A DNA stretch of 64,000 nt from Perilla frutescens (Eukaryota > Streptophyta > Magnoliopsida > Lamiales > Lamiaceae). The stretch lies in assembly GCA_026008535.1 (NCBI GenBank), contig BRKX01000017.1:4654501-4718500 (forward strand), given 5' to 3'. Under the pieces are notes generated by a model, which saw only the letters and a list, made by a program, of their open reading frames with translations, had not been told where the DNA came from and did no database searches. Below, piece after piece: positions 48,684 to 61,305 of the stretch. Within the stretch, counting starts at the first letter, position 1; every line of letters begins with the position of its first letter. A program made the position numbers and the translations under genes.

Positions 48684-48793
48684 AGGGGTGCAACACGAGG
48701 ACTTCACCCATCCTAGTACTACTCTCGCCCAAGCACGCTTAACTTCGGAGTTCTGATGGGATCCGGTGCATTAGTGCTGGTATGATCGCACCC
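48684..48793 (-). pseudogene. 5S rRNA copy 93, 10-nt deletion (type n)
   Basis: Same deletion. Its upstream spacer shares a CATAGA marker with that of copy 90, 1559 bp away. Confidence 0.85.
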
Positions 48794-49200
48794 GTTAGAG
48801 TCTTTTCACAAAATTTTCTTATAGCTGGTGGCACAGCGGGCGGTGGTGGTCTCTGAACTTCAAACGCGCGTAACTTTCGAACCGATTGGAGTTACGGGGC
48901 GCACAGCATGTACACGCGAAGGTCTCGCCGAGCCGTACGACCTGCACAACCAGGATTGCCCGTTGTGTGCAGTAGCCGAGGTCAAAAAAGAGCTTAGAGT
49001 GCCGGTTTCTTGGCCCGCCGTGTTTCAACGGCCACTAATTCATAGATTGTGGGTCCCACACTCGTAATCACGGCTCGCTGATGACGAAAGCTCTGTGTCG
49101 CGGTTTCAGTTACTCACAACGAGTTACATAAAGTGAAAAACCGAACAAATTGCAAAAAAAAAAGAACAAATTATCCGAAAAGATGAGTCTGAACTACAAA

Positions 49201-49320
49201 AGGGGTGCAACACGAGGACTTCCCATGGGGTCACCCATCCTAGTACTACTCTCGCCCAAGCACGCTTAACTTCGGAGTTCTGATGGGATCCGGTGCATTA
49301 GTGCTGGTATGATCGCACCC
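49201..49320 (-). rRNA. 5S rRNA, copy 94 (type m)
   Basis: C95A only. Confidence 0.94.
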
Positions 49321-49727
49321 GTTAGAGTCTCTTCACAAAATTTTCTTATAGCTGGTGGCACAGCGGGCGGTGGTGGTCTCTGAACTTCAAACGCGCGTAA
49401 CTTTCGAACCGATTGGAGTTACGGGGCGCACAGCATGTACACGCGAAGGTCTCGCCGAGCCGTACGACCTGGACAACAGGGCTTGCCCGTTGTGTGCAGT
49501 AGCCGAGGTCAAAAAAGAGCTTAGAGTGCCGGTTTCTTGGCCCGCCGTGTTTCAACGGCCACTAATTCAGAGATTGTGGGTCCCACACTCGTAATCACGG
49601 CTCGCTGATGACGAAAGCTCTGTGTCGCGGTTTCAGTTACTCACAACGAGTAACATAAAGTGAAAAACCGAACAAATGGCAAAAAAAAAAGAACAAATTA
49701 TCCGAAAAGATGAGTCTGAACTACAAA

Positions 49728-49837
49728 AGGGGTGCAACACGAGGACTTCACCCATCCTAGTACTACTCTCGCCCAAGCACGCTTAACTTCGGAGTTCTGA
49801 TGGGATCCGGTGCATTAGTGCTGGTATGATCGCACCC
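49728..49837 (-). pseudogene. 5S rRNA copy 95, 10-nt deletion (type n)
   Basis: Same deletion, otherwise consensus. Confidence 0.85.
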
Positions 49838-50244
49838 GTTAGAGTCTTTTCACAAAATTTTCTTATAGCTGGTGGCACAGCGGGCGGTGGTGGTCTCTGA
49901 ACTTCAAACGCGCGTAACTTTCGAACCGATTGGAGTTACGGGGCGCACAGCATGTACACGCGAAGGTCTCGCCGAGCCGTACGACCTGCACAACGGGGCT
50001 CGCCCGTTGTGTGCACTAGCCAAGGTCAAAAAAGAGCTTAGAGTGCCGATTTCTTGGCCCGCCGTGTTTCAACGGCCACTAATTCAGAGATTGTGGGTCC
50101 CACACTCGTAATCACGGCTCGCTGATGACGAAAGCTCTGTGTCGCGGTTTCAGTTACTCACAACGAGTTACATAAAGTGAAAAACCGAACAAATTGCAAA
50201 AAAAAAAGAACAAATTATCCGAAAAGATGAGTCTGAACTACGAA

Positions 50245-50354
50245 AGGGGTGCAACACGAGGACTTCACCCATCCTAGTACTACTCTCGCCCAAGCACGCT
50301 TAACTTCGGAGTTCTGATGGGATCCGGTGCATTAGTGCTGGTATGATCGCACCC
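50245..50354 (-). pseudogene. 5S rRNA copy 96, 10-nt deletion (type n)
   Basis: Same deletion. The terminator is broken to TTTCG, leaving T3, so read-through to the downstream T run is possible. Confidence 0.85.
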
Positions 50355-50763
50355 GTTAGAGTCTTTTCACAAAATTTTCTTATAGCTGGTGGCACAGCGG
50401 GCGGTGGTGGTCTCTGAACTTCAAACGCGCGTAACTTTCGAACCGATTGGAGTTACGGGGCGCACAGCATGTACACGCGAAGGTCTCGCCGAGCCGTACG
50501 ACCTGCACAACGGGGCTTGCCCGTTGTGTGCACTAGCCGAGGTCAAAAAAGAGCTTAGAGTTCCGGTTTCGTGGCCCGCCGTGTTTCAACGGCCACTAAT
50601 TCAGAGATTGTGGGTCCCACACTCGTAATCACGGATCGCTGATGACGAAAGCTCTGTGTCGCGGTTTTAGTTACTCACAACGAGTAACATAAAGCGAAAA
50701 ACCGAACAAATTGCAAAAAAAAAAAAGAACAAATTATCCGAAAAGATGAGTCTGAACTACAAA

Positions 50764-50883
50764 AGGGGTGCAACACGAGGACTTCCCAGGGGGTCACCCA
50801 TCCTAGTACTACTCTCGCCCAAGCACGCTTAACTTCGGAGTTCTGATGGGATGCGGTGCATTAGTGCTGTTATGATCGCACCC
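50764..50883 (-). rRNA. 5S rRNA, copy 97 (G31C, C14A)
   Basis: Full length with an intact helix IV. G31C removes the BamHI site and affects helix III. Confidence 0.94.
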
Positions 50884-51290
50884 GTTAGAGTGTCTTCACA
50901 AAATTTTCTTATAGCTGGTGGCACAGCGGGCGGTGGTGGTCTCTGAACTTCAAACGCGCGTAACTTTCGAACCGATTGGAGTTACGGGGCGCACAGCATG
51001 CACACGCGAAAGTCTCGCCGAGCCGTACGACCTGGACAACAGGGCTCGCCCGTTGTGTGCACTAGCCGAGGTCAAAAAAGAGCTTAGAGTTCCGGTTTCG
51101 TGGCCCGCCGTGTTTCAACGGCCACTAATTAAGAGATTGTGGGTCCCACACTCGTAATCACGGCTCGCTGATGACGAAAGCTCTGTGTCGCGGTTTCAGT
51201 TACTCACAACGAGTTACATAAAGTGAAAAACCGAACAAATTGCAAAAAAAAAAGAACAAATTATCCGAAAAGATGGGTCTGAACTACAAA

Positions 51291-51410
51291 AGGGGTGCAA
51301 CACGAGGACTTCCCATGGGGTCACCCATCCTAGTACTACTCTCGCCCAAGCACGCTTAACTTCGGAGTTCTGATGGGATCCGGTGCATTAGTGCTGGTAT
51401 GATCGCACCC
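51291..51410 (-). rRNA. 5S rRNA, copy 98 (type m)
   Basis: C95A only. Confidence 0.94.
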
Positions 51411-51817
51411 GTTAGAGTCTCTTCACAAAATTTTCTTATAGCTGGTGGCACAGCGGGCGGTGGTGGTCTCTGAACTTCAAAAGCGCGTAACTTTCGAACC
51501 GATTGGAGTTACGGGGCGCACAGCATGTACACGCGAAGGTCTCGCCGAGCCGTACGACCTGGACAACAGGGCTTGCCCGTTGTGTGCAATAGCCGAGGTC
51601 AAAAAAGAGCTTAGAGTGCCGGTTTCTTGGCCCGCCGTGTTTCAACGGCCACTAATTCAGAGATTGTGGGTCCCACACTCGTAATCACGGCTCGCTGATG
51701 ACGAAAGCTCTGTGTCGCGGTTTCAGTTACTCACAACGAGTAACATAAAGTGAAAAACCGAACAAATTGCAAAAAAAAAAGAACAAATTATCCGAAAAGA
51801 TGAGTCTGAACTACAAA

Positions 51818-51927
51818 AGGGGTGCAACACGAGGACTTCACCCATCCTAGTACTACTCTCGCCCAAGCACGCTTAACTTCGGAGTTCTGATGGAATCCGG
51901 TGCATTAGTGCTGGTATGATCGCACCC
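51818..51927 (-). pseudogene. 5S rRNA copy 99, 10-nt deletion (type n)
   Basis: Deletion plus C34T, which removes the BamHI site. Confidence 0.85.
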
Positions 51928-52334
51928 GTTAGAGTCTTTTCACAAAATTTTCTTATAGCTGGTGGCACAGCGGGCGGTGGTGGTCTCTGAACTTCAAACG
52001 CGCGTAACTTTCGAACCGATTGGAGTTACGGGGCGCACAGCATGTACACGCGAAGGTCTCGCCGAGCCGTACGACCTGCACAACGGGGCTTGCCCGTTGT
52101 GTGTACTAGCCGAGGTCAAAAAAGAGCTTAGAGTGCCGGTTTCTTGGCCCGCCGTGTTTCAACGGCCACTAATTCAGAGATTGTGGGTCCCACACTCGTA
52201 ATCACGGCTCGCTGATGACGAAAGCTCTGTGTCGCGGTTTCAGTTACTCACAACGAGTTACATAAAGTGAAAAACCGAACAAATTGCAAAAAAAAAAGAA
52301 CAAATTATCCGAAAAGATGAGTCTGAACTACAAA

Positions 52335-52444
52335 AGGGGTGCAACACGAGGACTTCACCCATCCTAGTACTACTCTCGCCCAAGCACGCTTAACTTCGGA
52401 GTTCTGATGGGATCCGGTGCATTAGTGCTGGTATGATCGCACCC
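52335..52444 (-). pseudogene. 5S rRNA copy 100, 10-nt deletion (type n)
   Basis: Same deletion, otherwise consensus. Confidence 0.85.
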
Positions 52445-52851
52445 GTTAGAGTCTTTTCACAAAATTTTCTTATAGCTGGTGGCACAGCGGGCGGTGGTGG
52501 TCTCTGAACTTCAAACGCGCGTAACTTTCGAACCGATTGGAGTTACGGGGTGCACAACATGTACACGCGAAGGTCTCGCCGAGCCGTACGACCTGCACAA
52601 TGGGGCTTGCCCGTTGTGTGCAGTAGCCGAGGTCAAAAAAGAGCTTAGAGTGCCGGTTTCTTGGCCCGCCGTGTTTCAACGGCCACTAATTCAGAGATTG
52701 TGGGTCCCACACTCGTAATCACGGCTCACTGATGACGAAAGCTCTGTGTCGCGGTTTCAGTTACTCACAACGAGTTACATAAAGTGAAAAACCGAACAAA
52801 TTGCAAAAAAAAAAGAACAAATTATCCGAAAAGATGAGTCTGAACTACAAA

Positions 52852-52971
52852 AGGGGTGCAACACGAGGACTTCCCATGGGGTCACCCATCCTAGTACTAC
52901 TCTCGCCCAAGCACACTTAACTTCGGAGTTCTGATGGGATCCGGTGCATTAGTGCTGGTATGATCGCACCC
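52852..52971 (-). rRNA. 5S rRNA, copy 101 (type m)
   Basis: C95A plus C57T in box A. The upstream box is TATAGG. Confidence 0.93.
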
Positions 52972-52995
52972 GTTAGAGTCTCTTCACAAAATTTT

Positions 52996-53001
52996 CCTAT
53001 A
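52996..53001 (-). promoter_or_regulatory. TATAGG variant of the TATA box, first copy
   Basis: TATAGG replaces TATAAG at -30 to -25. Eleven copies carry it, all from here rightward (copies 101, 106, 109, 110, 112, 113, 115, 116, 118, 119 and 121). Confidence 0.7.
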
Positions 53002-53378
53002 GCTGGTGGCACAGCGGGCGGTGGTGGTCTCTGAACTTCAAACGCGCGTAACTTTCGAACCGATTGGAGTTACGGGGCGCACAGCATGTACACGCGAAGG
53101 TCTCGCCGAGCCGTACGACCTGGACAACAGGGCTTGCTCGTTGTGTGCAGTAGCCGAGGTCAAAAAAGAGCTTAGAGTGCCGGTTTCTTGGCCCGCCGTG
53201 TTTCAACGGCCACTAATTCAGAGATTGTGGGTCCCACACTCGTAATCACGGCTCGCTGATGACGAAAGCTCTGTGTCGCGGTTTCAGTTACTCACAACGA
53301 GTAACATAAAGTGAAAAACCGAACAAATTGCAAACAAAAAAGAACAAATTATCCGAAAAGATGAGTCTGAACTACAAA

Positions 53379-53488
53379 AGGGGTGCAACACGAGGACTTC
53401 ACCCATCCTAGTACTACTCTCGCCCAAGCACGCTTAACTTCGGAGTTCTGATGGGATCCGGTGCATTAGTGCTGGTATGATCGCACCC
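53379..53488 (-). pseudogene. 5S rRNA copy 102, 10-nt deletion (type n)
   Basis: Same deletion. The upstream box is TTTAAG, a second defect. Confidence 0.86.
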
Positions 53489-53897
53489 GTTAGAGTCTTT
53501 TCACAAAATTTTCTTAAAGCTGGTGGCACAGCGGGCGGTGGTGGTCTCTGAACTTCAAACGCGCGTAACTTTCGAACCGATTGGAGTTACGGGGCGCACA
53601 GCATGTACACGCGAAGGTCTCGCCGAGCCGTACGACCTGCACAACGGGGCTTGCCCGTTGTGTGCACTAGCCGAGGTCAAAAAAGAGCTTAGAGTTCCGG
53701 TTTCGTGGCCCGCCGTGTTTCAACGGCCACTAATTCAGAGATTGTGGGTCCCACACTCGTAATCACGGATCGCTGATGATGAAAGCTCTGTGTCGCGGTT
53801 TTAGTTACTCACAACGAGTAACATAAAGCGAAAAACCGAACAAATTGCAAAAAAAAAAAAGAACAAATTATCCGAAAAGATGAGTCTGAACTACAAA

Positions 53898-54017
53898 AGG
53901 GGTGCAACACGAGGACTTCCCAGGGGGTCACCCATCCTAGTACTACTCTCGCCCAAGCAGGCTTAACTTCGGAGTTCTGATGGGATGCGGTGCATTAGTG
54001 CTGTTATGATCGCACCC
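53898..54017 (-). rRNA. 5S rRNA, copy 103 (G31C, C14A, G58C)
   Basis: Partner of copy 97 with an added G58C in box A. Confidence 0.94.
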
Positions 54018-54424
54018 GTTAGAGTGTCTTCACAAAATTTTCTTATAGCTGGTGGCACAGCGGGCGGTGGTGGTCTCTGAACTTCAAACGCGCGTAACTT
54101 TCGAACCGATTGGAGTTACGGGGCGCACAGCATGCACACGCGAAGGTCTCGCCGAGCCGTACGACCTGGACAACAGGGCTCGCCCGTTGTGTGCACTAGC
54201 CGAGGTCAAAAAAGAGCTTAGAGTTCCGGTTTCGTGGCCCGCCGTGTTTCAACGGCCACTAATTCAGAGATTGTGGGTCCCACACTCGTAATCACGGCTC
54301 GCTGATGACGAAAGCTCTGTGTCGCGGTTTCAGTTACTCACAACGAGTTACATAAAGTGAAAAACCGAACAAATTGCAAAAAAAAAAGAACAAATTATCC
54401 GAAAAGATGAGTCTGAACTACAAA

Positions 54425-54544
54425 AGGGGTGCAACACGAGGACTTCCCATGGGGTCACCCATCCTAGTACTACTCTCGCCAAAGCACGCTTAACTTCGGA
54501 GTTCTGATGGGATCCGGTGCATTAGTGCTGGTATGATCGCACCC
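54425..54544 (-). rRNA. 5S rRNA, copy 104 (type m)
   Basis: C95A plus G64T in box A. Confidence 0.93.
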
Positions 54545-54951
54545 GTTAGAGTCTCTTCACAAAATTTTCTTATAGCTGGTGGCACAGCGGGCGGTGGTGG
54601 TCTCTGAACTTCAAAAGTGCGTAACTTTCGAACCGATTGGAGTTACGGGGCGCACAGCATGTACACGCGAAGGTCTCGCCGAGCCGTACGACCTGGACAA
54701 CAGGGCTTGCCCGTTGTGTGCAATAGCCGAGGTCAAAAAAGAGCTTAGAGTGCCGGTTTCTTGGCCCGCCGTGTTTCAACGGCCACTAATTCAGAGATTG
54801 TGGGTCCCACACTCGTAATCACGGCTCGCTGATGATGAAAGCTCTGTGTCGCGGTTTCAGTTACTCACAACGAGTAACATAAAGTGAAAAACCGAACAAA
54901 TTGCAAAAAAAAAAGAACAAATTATCCGAAAAGATGAGTCTGAACTACAAA

Positions 54952-55061
54952 AGGGGTGCAACACGAGGACTTCACCCATCCTAGTACTACTCTCGCCCAA
55001 GCACGCTTAACTTCGGAGTTCTGATGGGATCCGGTGCATTAGTGCTGGTATGATCGCACCC
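54952..55061 (-). pseudogene. 5S rRNA copy 105, 10-nt deletion (type n)
   Basis: Deletion; the upstream box is TTTAAG. Confidence 0.86.
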
Positions 55062-55468
55062 GTTAGAGTCTTTTCACAAAATTTTCTTAAAGCTGGTGGC
55101 ACAGCGGGCGGTGGTGGTCTCTGAACTTCAAACGCGCGTAACTTTCGAACCGATTGGAGTTACGGGGCGCACAGCATGTACACGCGAAGGTCTCGCCGAG
55201 CCGTACGACCTGCACAACGGGGCTTGCCCGTTGTGTGTACTAGCCGAGGTCAAAAAAGAGCTTAGAGTGCCGGTTTCTTGGCCCGCCGTGTTTCAACGGC
55301 CACTAATTCAGAGATTGTGGGTCCCACACTCGTAATAACGGCTCGCTGATGACGAAAGCTCTGTGTCGCGGTTTCAGTTACTGACAACGAGTTACATAAA
55401 GTGAAAAACCGAACAAATTGCAAAAAAAAAAGAACAAATTATCCGAAAAGATGAGTCTGAACTACAAA

Positions 55469-55578
55469 AGGGGTGCAACACGAGGACTTCACCCATCCTA
55501 CTACTACTCTCGCCCAAGCACGCTTAACTTCGGAGTTCTGATGGGATCCGGTGCATTAGTGCTGGTATGATCGCACCC
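55469..55578 (-). pseudogene. 5S rRNA copy 106, 10-nt deletion (type n)
   Basis: Deletion plus C78G; TATAGG box. Confidence 0.86.
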
Positions 55579-55985
55579 GTTAGAGTCTCTTCACAAAATT
55601 TTCCTATAGCTGGTGGCACAGCGGGCGGTGGTGGTCTCTGAACTTCAAACGCGCGTAACTTTCGAACCGATTGGAGTTACGGGGCGCACAGCATGTACAC
55701 GCGAAGGTCTCGCCGAGCCGTACGACCTGGACAACAGGGCTTGCCCGTTGTGTGCAGTAGCCGAGGTCAAAAAAGAGCTTAGAGTGCCGGTTTCTTGGCC
55801 CGCCGTGTTTCAACGGCCACTAATTCAGAGATTGTGGGTCCCACACTCGTAATCACGGCTCACTGATGACGAAAGCTCTGTGTCGCGGTTTCAGTTACTC
55901 ACAACGAGTTACATAAAGTGAAAAACCGAACAAATTGCAAAAAAAAAAGAACAAATTATCCGAAAAGATGAGTCTGAACTACAAA

Positions 55986-56105
55986 AGGGGTGCAACACGA
56001 GGACTTCCCATGGGGTCACCCATCCTAGTACTACTCTCGCCCAAGCACGCTTAACTTCGGAGTTCTGATGGGATCCGGTGCATTAGTGCTGGTATGATCG
56101 CACCG
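55986..56105 (-). rRNA. 5S rRNA, copy 107 (type m, start-site variant)
   Basis: C95A plus G1C, so the first transcribed base is a pyrimidine. Confidence 0.92.
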
Positions 56106-56512
56106 GTTAGAGTCTCTTCACAAAATTTTCTTATAGCTGGTGGCACAGCGGGCGGTGGTGGTCTCTGAACTTCAAAAGCGCGTAACTTTCGAACCGATTG
56201 GAGTTACGGGGCGCACAGCATGTACACGCGAAGGTCTCGCCGAGCCGTACGACCTGGACAACAGGGCTTGCCCGTTGTGTGCAATAGCCGAGGTCAAAAA
56301 AGAGCTTAGAGTGCCGGTTTCTTGGCCCGCCGTGTTTCAACGGCCACTAATTCAGAGATTGTGGGTCCCACACTCGTAATCACGGCTCGCTGATGACGAA
56401 AGCTCTGTGTCGCGGTTTCAGTTACTCACAACGAGTAACATAAAGTGAAAAACCAAACAAATTGCAAAAAAAAAAGAACAAATTATCCGAAAAGATGAGT
56501 CTGAACTACAAA

Positions 56513-56622
56513 AGGGGTGCAACACGAGGACTTCACCCATCCTAGTACTACTCTCGCCCAAGCACGCTTAACTTCGGAGTTCTGATGGGATCCGGTGCAT
56601 TAGTGCTGGTATGATCGCACCC
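56513..56622 (-). pseudogene. 5S rRNA copy 108, 10-nt deletion (type n)
   Basis: Same deletion; the TATA flank is the TTATAAG form otherwise seen in type c. Confidence 0.85.
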
Positions 56623-57029
56623 GTTAGAGTCTTTTCACAAAATTTTCTTATAACTGGTGGCACAGCGGGCGGTGGTGGTCTCTGAACTTCAAACGCGCGT
56701 AACTTTCGAACCGATTGGAGTTACGGGGCGCACAGCATGTACACGCGAAGGTCTCGCCGAGCCGTACGACCTGCACAACGGGGCTTGCCCGTTGTGTGTA
56801 CTAGCCGAGGTCAAAAAAGAGCTTAGAGTGCCGGTTTCTTGGCCCGCCGTGTTTCAACGGCCACTAATTCAGAGATTGTGGGTCCCACACTCGTAATCAC
56901 GGCTCGCTGATGACGAAAGCTCTGTGTCGCGGTTTCAGTTACTCACAACGAGTTACATAAAGTGAAAAACCGAACAAATTGCAAAAAAAAAAGAACAAAT
57001 TATCCGAAAAGATGAGTCTGAACTACAAA

Positions 57030-57139
57030 AGGGGTGCAACACGAGGACTTCACCCATCCTAGTACTACTCTCGCCCAAGCACGCTTAACTTCGGAGTTCT
57101 GATGGGATCCGGTGCATTAGTGCTGGTATGATCGCACCC
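57030..57139 (-). pseudogene. 5S rRNA copy 109, 10-nt deletion (type n)
   Basis: Same deletion; TATAGG box. Confidence 0.85.
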
Positions 57140-57546
57140 GTTAGAGTCTCTTCACAAAATTTTCCTATAGCTGGTGGCACAGCGGGCGGTGGTGGTCTCT
57201 GAACTTCAAACGCGCGTAACTTTCGAACCGATTGGAGTTACGGGGCGCACAGCATGTACACGCGAAGGTCTCGCCGAGCCGTACGACCTGGACAACAGGG
57301 CTTGCCCGTTGTGTGCAGTAGCCGAGGTCAAAAAAGAGCTTAGAGTGCCGGTTTTTTGGCCCGCCGTGTTTCAACGGCCACTAATTCAGAGATTGTGGGT
57401 CCCACACTCGTAATCACGGCTCACTGATGACGAAAGCTCTGTGTCGCGGTTTCAGTTACTCACAACGAGTTACATAAAGTGAAAAACCGAACAAATTGCA
57501 AAAAAAAAAGAACAAATTATCCGAAAAGATGAGTCTGAACTACAAA

Positions 57547-57666
57547 AGGGGTGCAACACGAGGACTTCCCATGGGGTCACCCATCCTAGTACTACTCTCG
57601 CCCAAGCACGCTTAACTTCGGAGTTCTGATGGGATCCGGTGCATTAGTGCTGGTATGATCGCACCC
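57547..57666 (-). rRNA. 5S rRNA, copy 110 (type m)
   Basis: C95A; TATAGG box. Confidence 0.94.
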
Positions 57667-58073
57667 GTTAGAGTCTCTTCACAAAATTTTCCTATAGCTG
57701 GTGGCACAGCGGGCGGTGGTGGTCTCTGAACTTCAAACGCGCGTAACTTTCGAACCGATTGGAGTTACGGGGCGCACAGCATGTACACGCGAAGGTCTCG
57801 CCGAGCCGTACGACCTGGACAACAGGGCTTGCCCGTTGTGTGCAATAGCCGAGGTCAAAAAAGAGCTTAGAGTGCCGGTTTCTTGGCCCGCCGTGTTTCA
57901 ACGGCCACTAATTCAGAGATTGTGGGTCCCACACTCGTAATCACGGCTCGCTGATGACGAAAGCTCTGTGTCGCGGTTTCAGTTACTCACAACGAGTAAC
58001 ATAAAGTGAAAAACCAAACAAATTGCAAAAAAAAAAGAACAAATTATCCGAAAAGATGAGTCTGAACTACAAA

Positions 58074-58183
58074 AGGGGTGCAACACGAGGACTTCACCCA
58101 TCCTAGTACTACTCTCACCCAAGCACGCTTAACTTCGGAGTTCTGATGGGATCCGGTGCATTAGTGCTGGTATGATCGCACCC
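58074..58183 (-). pseudogene. 5S rRNA copy 111, 10-nt deletion (type n)
   Basis: Deletion plus C67T, a CpG transition in the intermediate element. Confidence 0.86.
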
Positions 58184-58590
58184 GTTAGAGTCTTTTCACA
58201 AAATTTTCTTATAGCTGGTGGCACAGCGGGCGGTGGTGGTCTCTGAACTTCAAACGCGCGTAACTTTCGAACCGATTGGAGTTACGGGGCGCACAGCATG
58301 TACACGCGAAGGTCTCGCCGAGCCGTACGACCTGCACAACGGGGCTTGCCCGTTGTGTGTACTAGCCGAGGTCAAAAAAGAGCTTAGAGTGCCGGTTTCT
58401 TGGCCCGCCGTGTTTCAACGGCCACTAATTCAGAGATTGTGGGTCCCACACTCGTAATCACGGCTCGCTGATGACGAAAGCTCTGTGTCGCGGTTTCAGT
58501 TACTCACAACGAGTTACATAAAGTGAAAAACCGAACAAATTGCAAAAAAAAAAGAACAAATTATCCGAAAAGATGAGTCTGAACTACAAA

Positions 58591-58700
58591 AGGGGTGCAA
58601 CACGAGGACTTCACCCATCCTAGTACTACTCTCGCCCAAGCACGCTTAACTTCGGAGTTCTGATGGGATCCGGTGCATTAGTGCTGGTATGATCGCACCC
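58591..58700 (-). pseudogene. 5S rRNA copy 112, 10-nt deletion (type n)
   Basis: Same deletion; TATAGG box. Confidence 0.85.
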
Positions 58701-59107
58701 GTTAGAGTCTCTTCACAAAATTTTCCTATAGCTGGTGGCACAGCGGGCGGTGGTGGTCTCTGAACTTCAAACGCGCGTAACTTTCGAACCGATTGGAGTT
58801 ACGGGGCGCACAGCATGTACACGCGAAGGTCTCGCCGAGCCGTACGACCTGGACAACAGGGCTTGCCCGTTGTGTGCAGTAGCCGAGGTCAAAAAAGAGC
58901 TTAGAGTGCCGGTTTCTTGGCCCGCCGTGTTTCAACGGCCACTAATTCAGAGATTGTGGGTCCCACACTCGTAATCACGGCTCGCTGATGACGAAAGCTC
59001 TGTGTCGCGGTTTCAGTTACTCACAACGAGTTACATAAAGTGAAAAACCGAACAAATTGCAAAAAAAAAAGAACAAATTATCCGAAAAGATGAGTCTGAA
59101 CTACAAA

Positions 59108-59227
59108 AGGGGTGCAACACGAGGACTTCCCATGGGGTCACCCATCCTAGTACTACTCTCGCCCAAGCACGCTTAACTTCGGAGTTCTGATGGGATCCGG
59201 TGCATTAGTGCTGGTATGATCGCACCC
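59108..59227 (-). rRNA. 5S rRNA, copy 113 (type m)
   Basis: C95A; TATAGG box. Its upstream spacer has a private GCCGGCGG marker shared with copy 116. Confidence 0.94.
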
Positions 59228-59634
59228 GTTAGAGTCTCTTCACAAAATTTTCCTATAGCTGGTGGCACAGCCGGCGGTGGTGGTCTCTGAACTTCAAACG
59301 CGCGTAACTTTCGAACCGATTGGAGTTACGGGGCGCACAGCATGTACACGCGAAGGTCTCGCCGAGCCGTACGACCTGGACAACAGGGCTTGCCCGTTGT
59401 GTGCAATAGCCGAGGTCAAAAAAGAGCTTAGAGTGCCGGTTTCTTGGCCCGCCGTGTTTCAACGGCCACTAATTCAGAGATTGTGGGTCCCACACTCGTA
59501 ATCACGGCTCGCTGATGACGAAAGCTCTGTGTCGCGGTTTCAGTTACTCACAACGAGTAACATAAAGTGAAAAACCAAACAAATTGCAAAAAAAAAAGAA
59601 CAAATTATCCGAAAAGATGAGTCTGAACTACAAA

Positions 59635-59744
59635 AGGGGTGCAACACGAGGACTTCACCCATCCTAGTACTACTCTCGCCCAAGCACGCTTAACTTCGGA
59701 GTTCTGATGGGATCCGGTGCATTAGTGCTGGTATGATCGCACCC
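59635..59744 (-). pseudogene. 5S rRNA copy 114, 10-nt deletion (type n)
   Basis: Same deletion, TATAAG box. Confidence 0.85.
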
Positions 59745-60151
59745 GTTAGAGTCTTTTCACAAAATTTTCTTATAGCTGGTGGCACAGCGGGCGGTGGTGG
59801 TCTCTGAACTTCAAACGCGCGTAACTTTCGAACCGATTGGAGTTACGGGGCGCACAGCATGTACACGCGAAGGTCTCGCCGAGCCGTACGACCTGCACAA
59901 CGGGGCTTGCCCGTTGTGTGTACTAGCCGAGGTCAAAAAAGAGCTTAGAGTGCCGGTTTCTTGGCCCGCCGTGTTTCAACGGCCACTAATTCAGAGATTG
60001 TGGGTCCCACACTCGTAATCACGGCTCGCTGATGACGAAAGCTCTGTGTCGCGGTTTCAGTTACTCACAACGAGTTACATAAAGTGAAAAACCGAACAAA
60101 TTGCAAAAAAAAAAGAACAAATTATCCGAAAAGATGAGTCTGAACTACAAA

Positions 60152-60261
60152 AGGGGTGCAACACGAGGACTTCACCCATCCTAGTACTACTCTCGCCCAA
60201 GCACGCTTAACTTCGGAGTTCTGATGGGATCCGGTGCATTAGTGCTGGTATGATCGCACCC
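60152..60261 (-). pseudogene. 5S rRNA copy 115, 10-nt deletion (type n)
   Basis: Same deletion, TATAGG box. Confidence 0.85.
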
Positions 60262-60668
60262 GTTAGAGTCTCTTCACAAAATTTTCCTATAGCTGGTGGC
60301 ACAGCGGGCGGTGGTGGTCTCTGAACTTCAAACGCGCGTAACTTTCGAACCGATTGGAGTTACGGGGCGCACAGCATGTACACGCGAAGGTCTCGCCGAG
60401 CCGTACGACCTGGACAACAGGGCTTGCCCGTTGTGTGCAGTAGCCGAGGTCAAAAAAGAGCTTAGAGTGCCGGTTTCTTGGCCCGCCGTGTTTCAACGGC
60501 CACTAATTCAGAGATTGTGGGTCCCACACTCGTAATCACGGCTCACTGATGATGAAAGCTCTGTGTCGCGGTTTCAGTTACTCACAACGAGTTACATAAA
60601 GTGAAAAACCGAACAAATTGCAAAAAAAAAAGAACAAATTATCCGAAAAGATGAGTCTGAACTACAAA

Positions 60669-60788
60669 AGGGGTGCAACACGAGGACTTCCCATGGGGTC
60701 ACCCATCCTAGTACTACTCTCGCCCAAGCACGCTTAACTTCGGAGTTCTGATGGGATCCGGTGCATTAGTGCTGGTATGATCGCACCC
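60669..60788 (-). rRNA. 5S rRNA, copy 116 (type m)
   Basis: C95A; TATAGG box; GCCGGCGG spacer marker as in copy 113. Confidence 0.94.
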
Positions 60789-61195
60789 GTTAGAGTCTCT
60801 TCACAAAATTTTCCTATAGCTGGTGGCACAGCCGGCGGTGGTGGTCTCTGAACTTCAAACGCGCGTAACTTTCGAACCGATTGGAGTTACGGGGCGCACA
60901 GCATGTACACGCGAAGGTCTCGCCGAGCCGTACGACCTGGACAACAGGGCTTGCCCGTTGTGTGCAATAGCCGAGGTCAAAAAAGAGCTTAGAGTGCCGG
61001 TTTCTTGGCCCGCCGTGTTTCAACGGCCACTAATTCAGAGATTGTGGGTCCCACACTCGTAATCACGGCTCGCTGATGACGAAAGCTCTGTGTCGCGGTT
61101 TCAGTTACTCACAACGAGTAACATAAAGTGAAAAACCAAACAAATTGCAAAAAAAAAAGAACAAATTATCCGAAAAGATGAGTCTGAACTACAAA

Positions 61196-61305
61196 AGGGG
61201 TGCAACACGAGGACTTCACCCATCCTAGTACTACTCTCGCCCAAGCACGCTTAACTTCGGAGTTCTGATGGGATCCGGTGCATTAGTGCTGGTATGATCG
61301 CACCC
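61196..61305 (-). pseudogene. 5S rRNA copy 117, 10-nt deletion (type n)
   Basis: Same deletion, TATAAG box. Confidence 0.85.

Larger units (their letters stand above)
50764..57029. repeat. 6-unit tandem duplication (about 3134 bp x 2)
   Basis: Copies 97-102 (50764-53897) and 103-108 (53898-57029) share the order G31C, m, n, n, m, n. Gene 5' ends are offset by 3134 bp. Confidence 0.82.
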
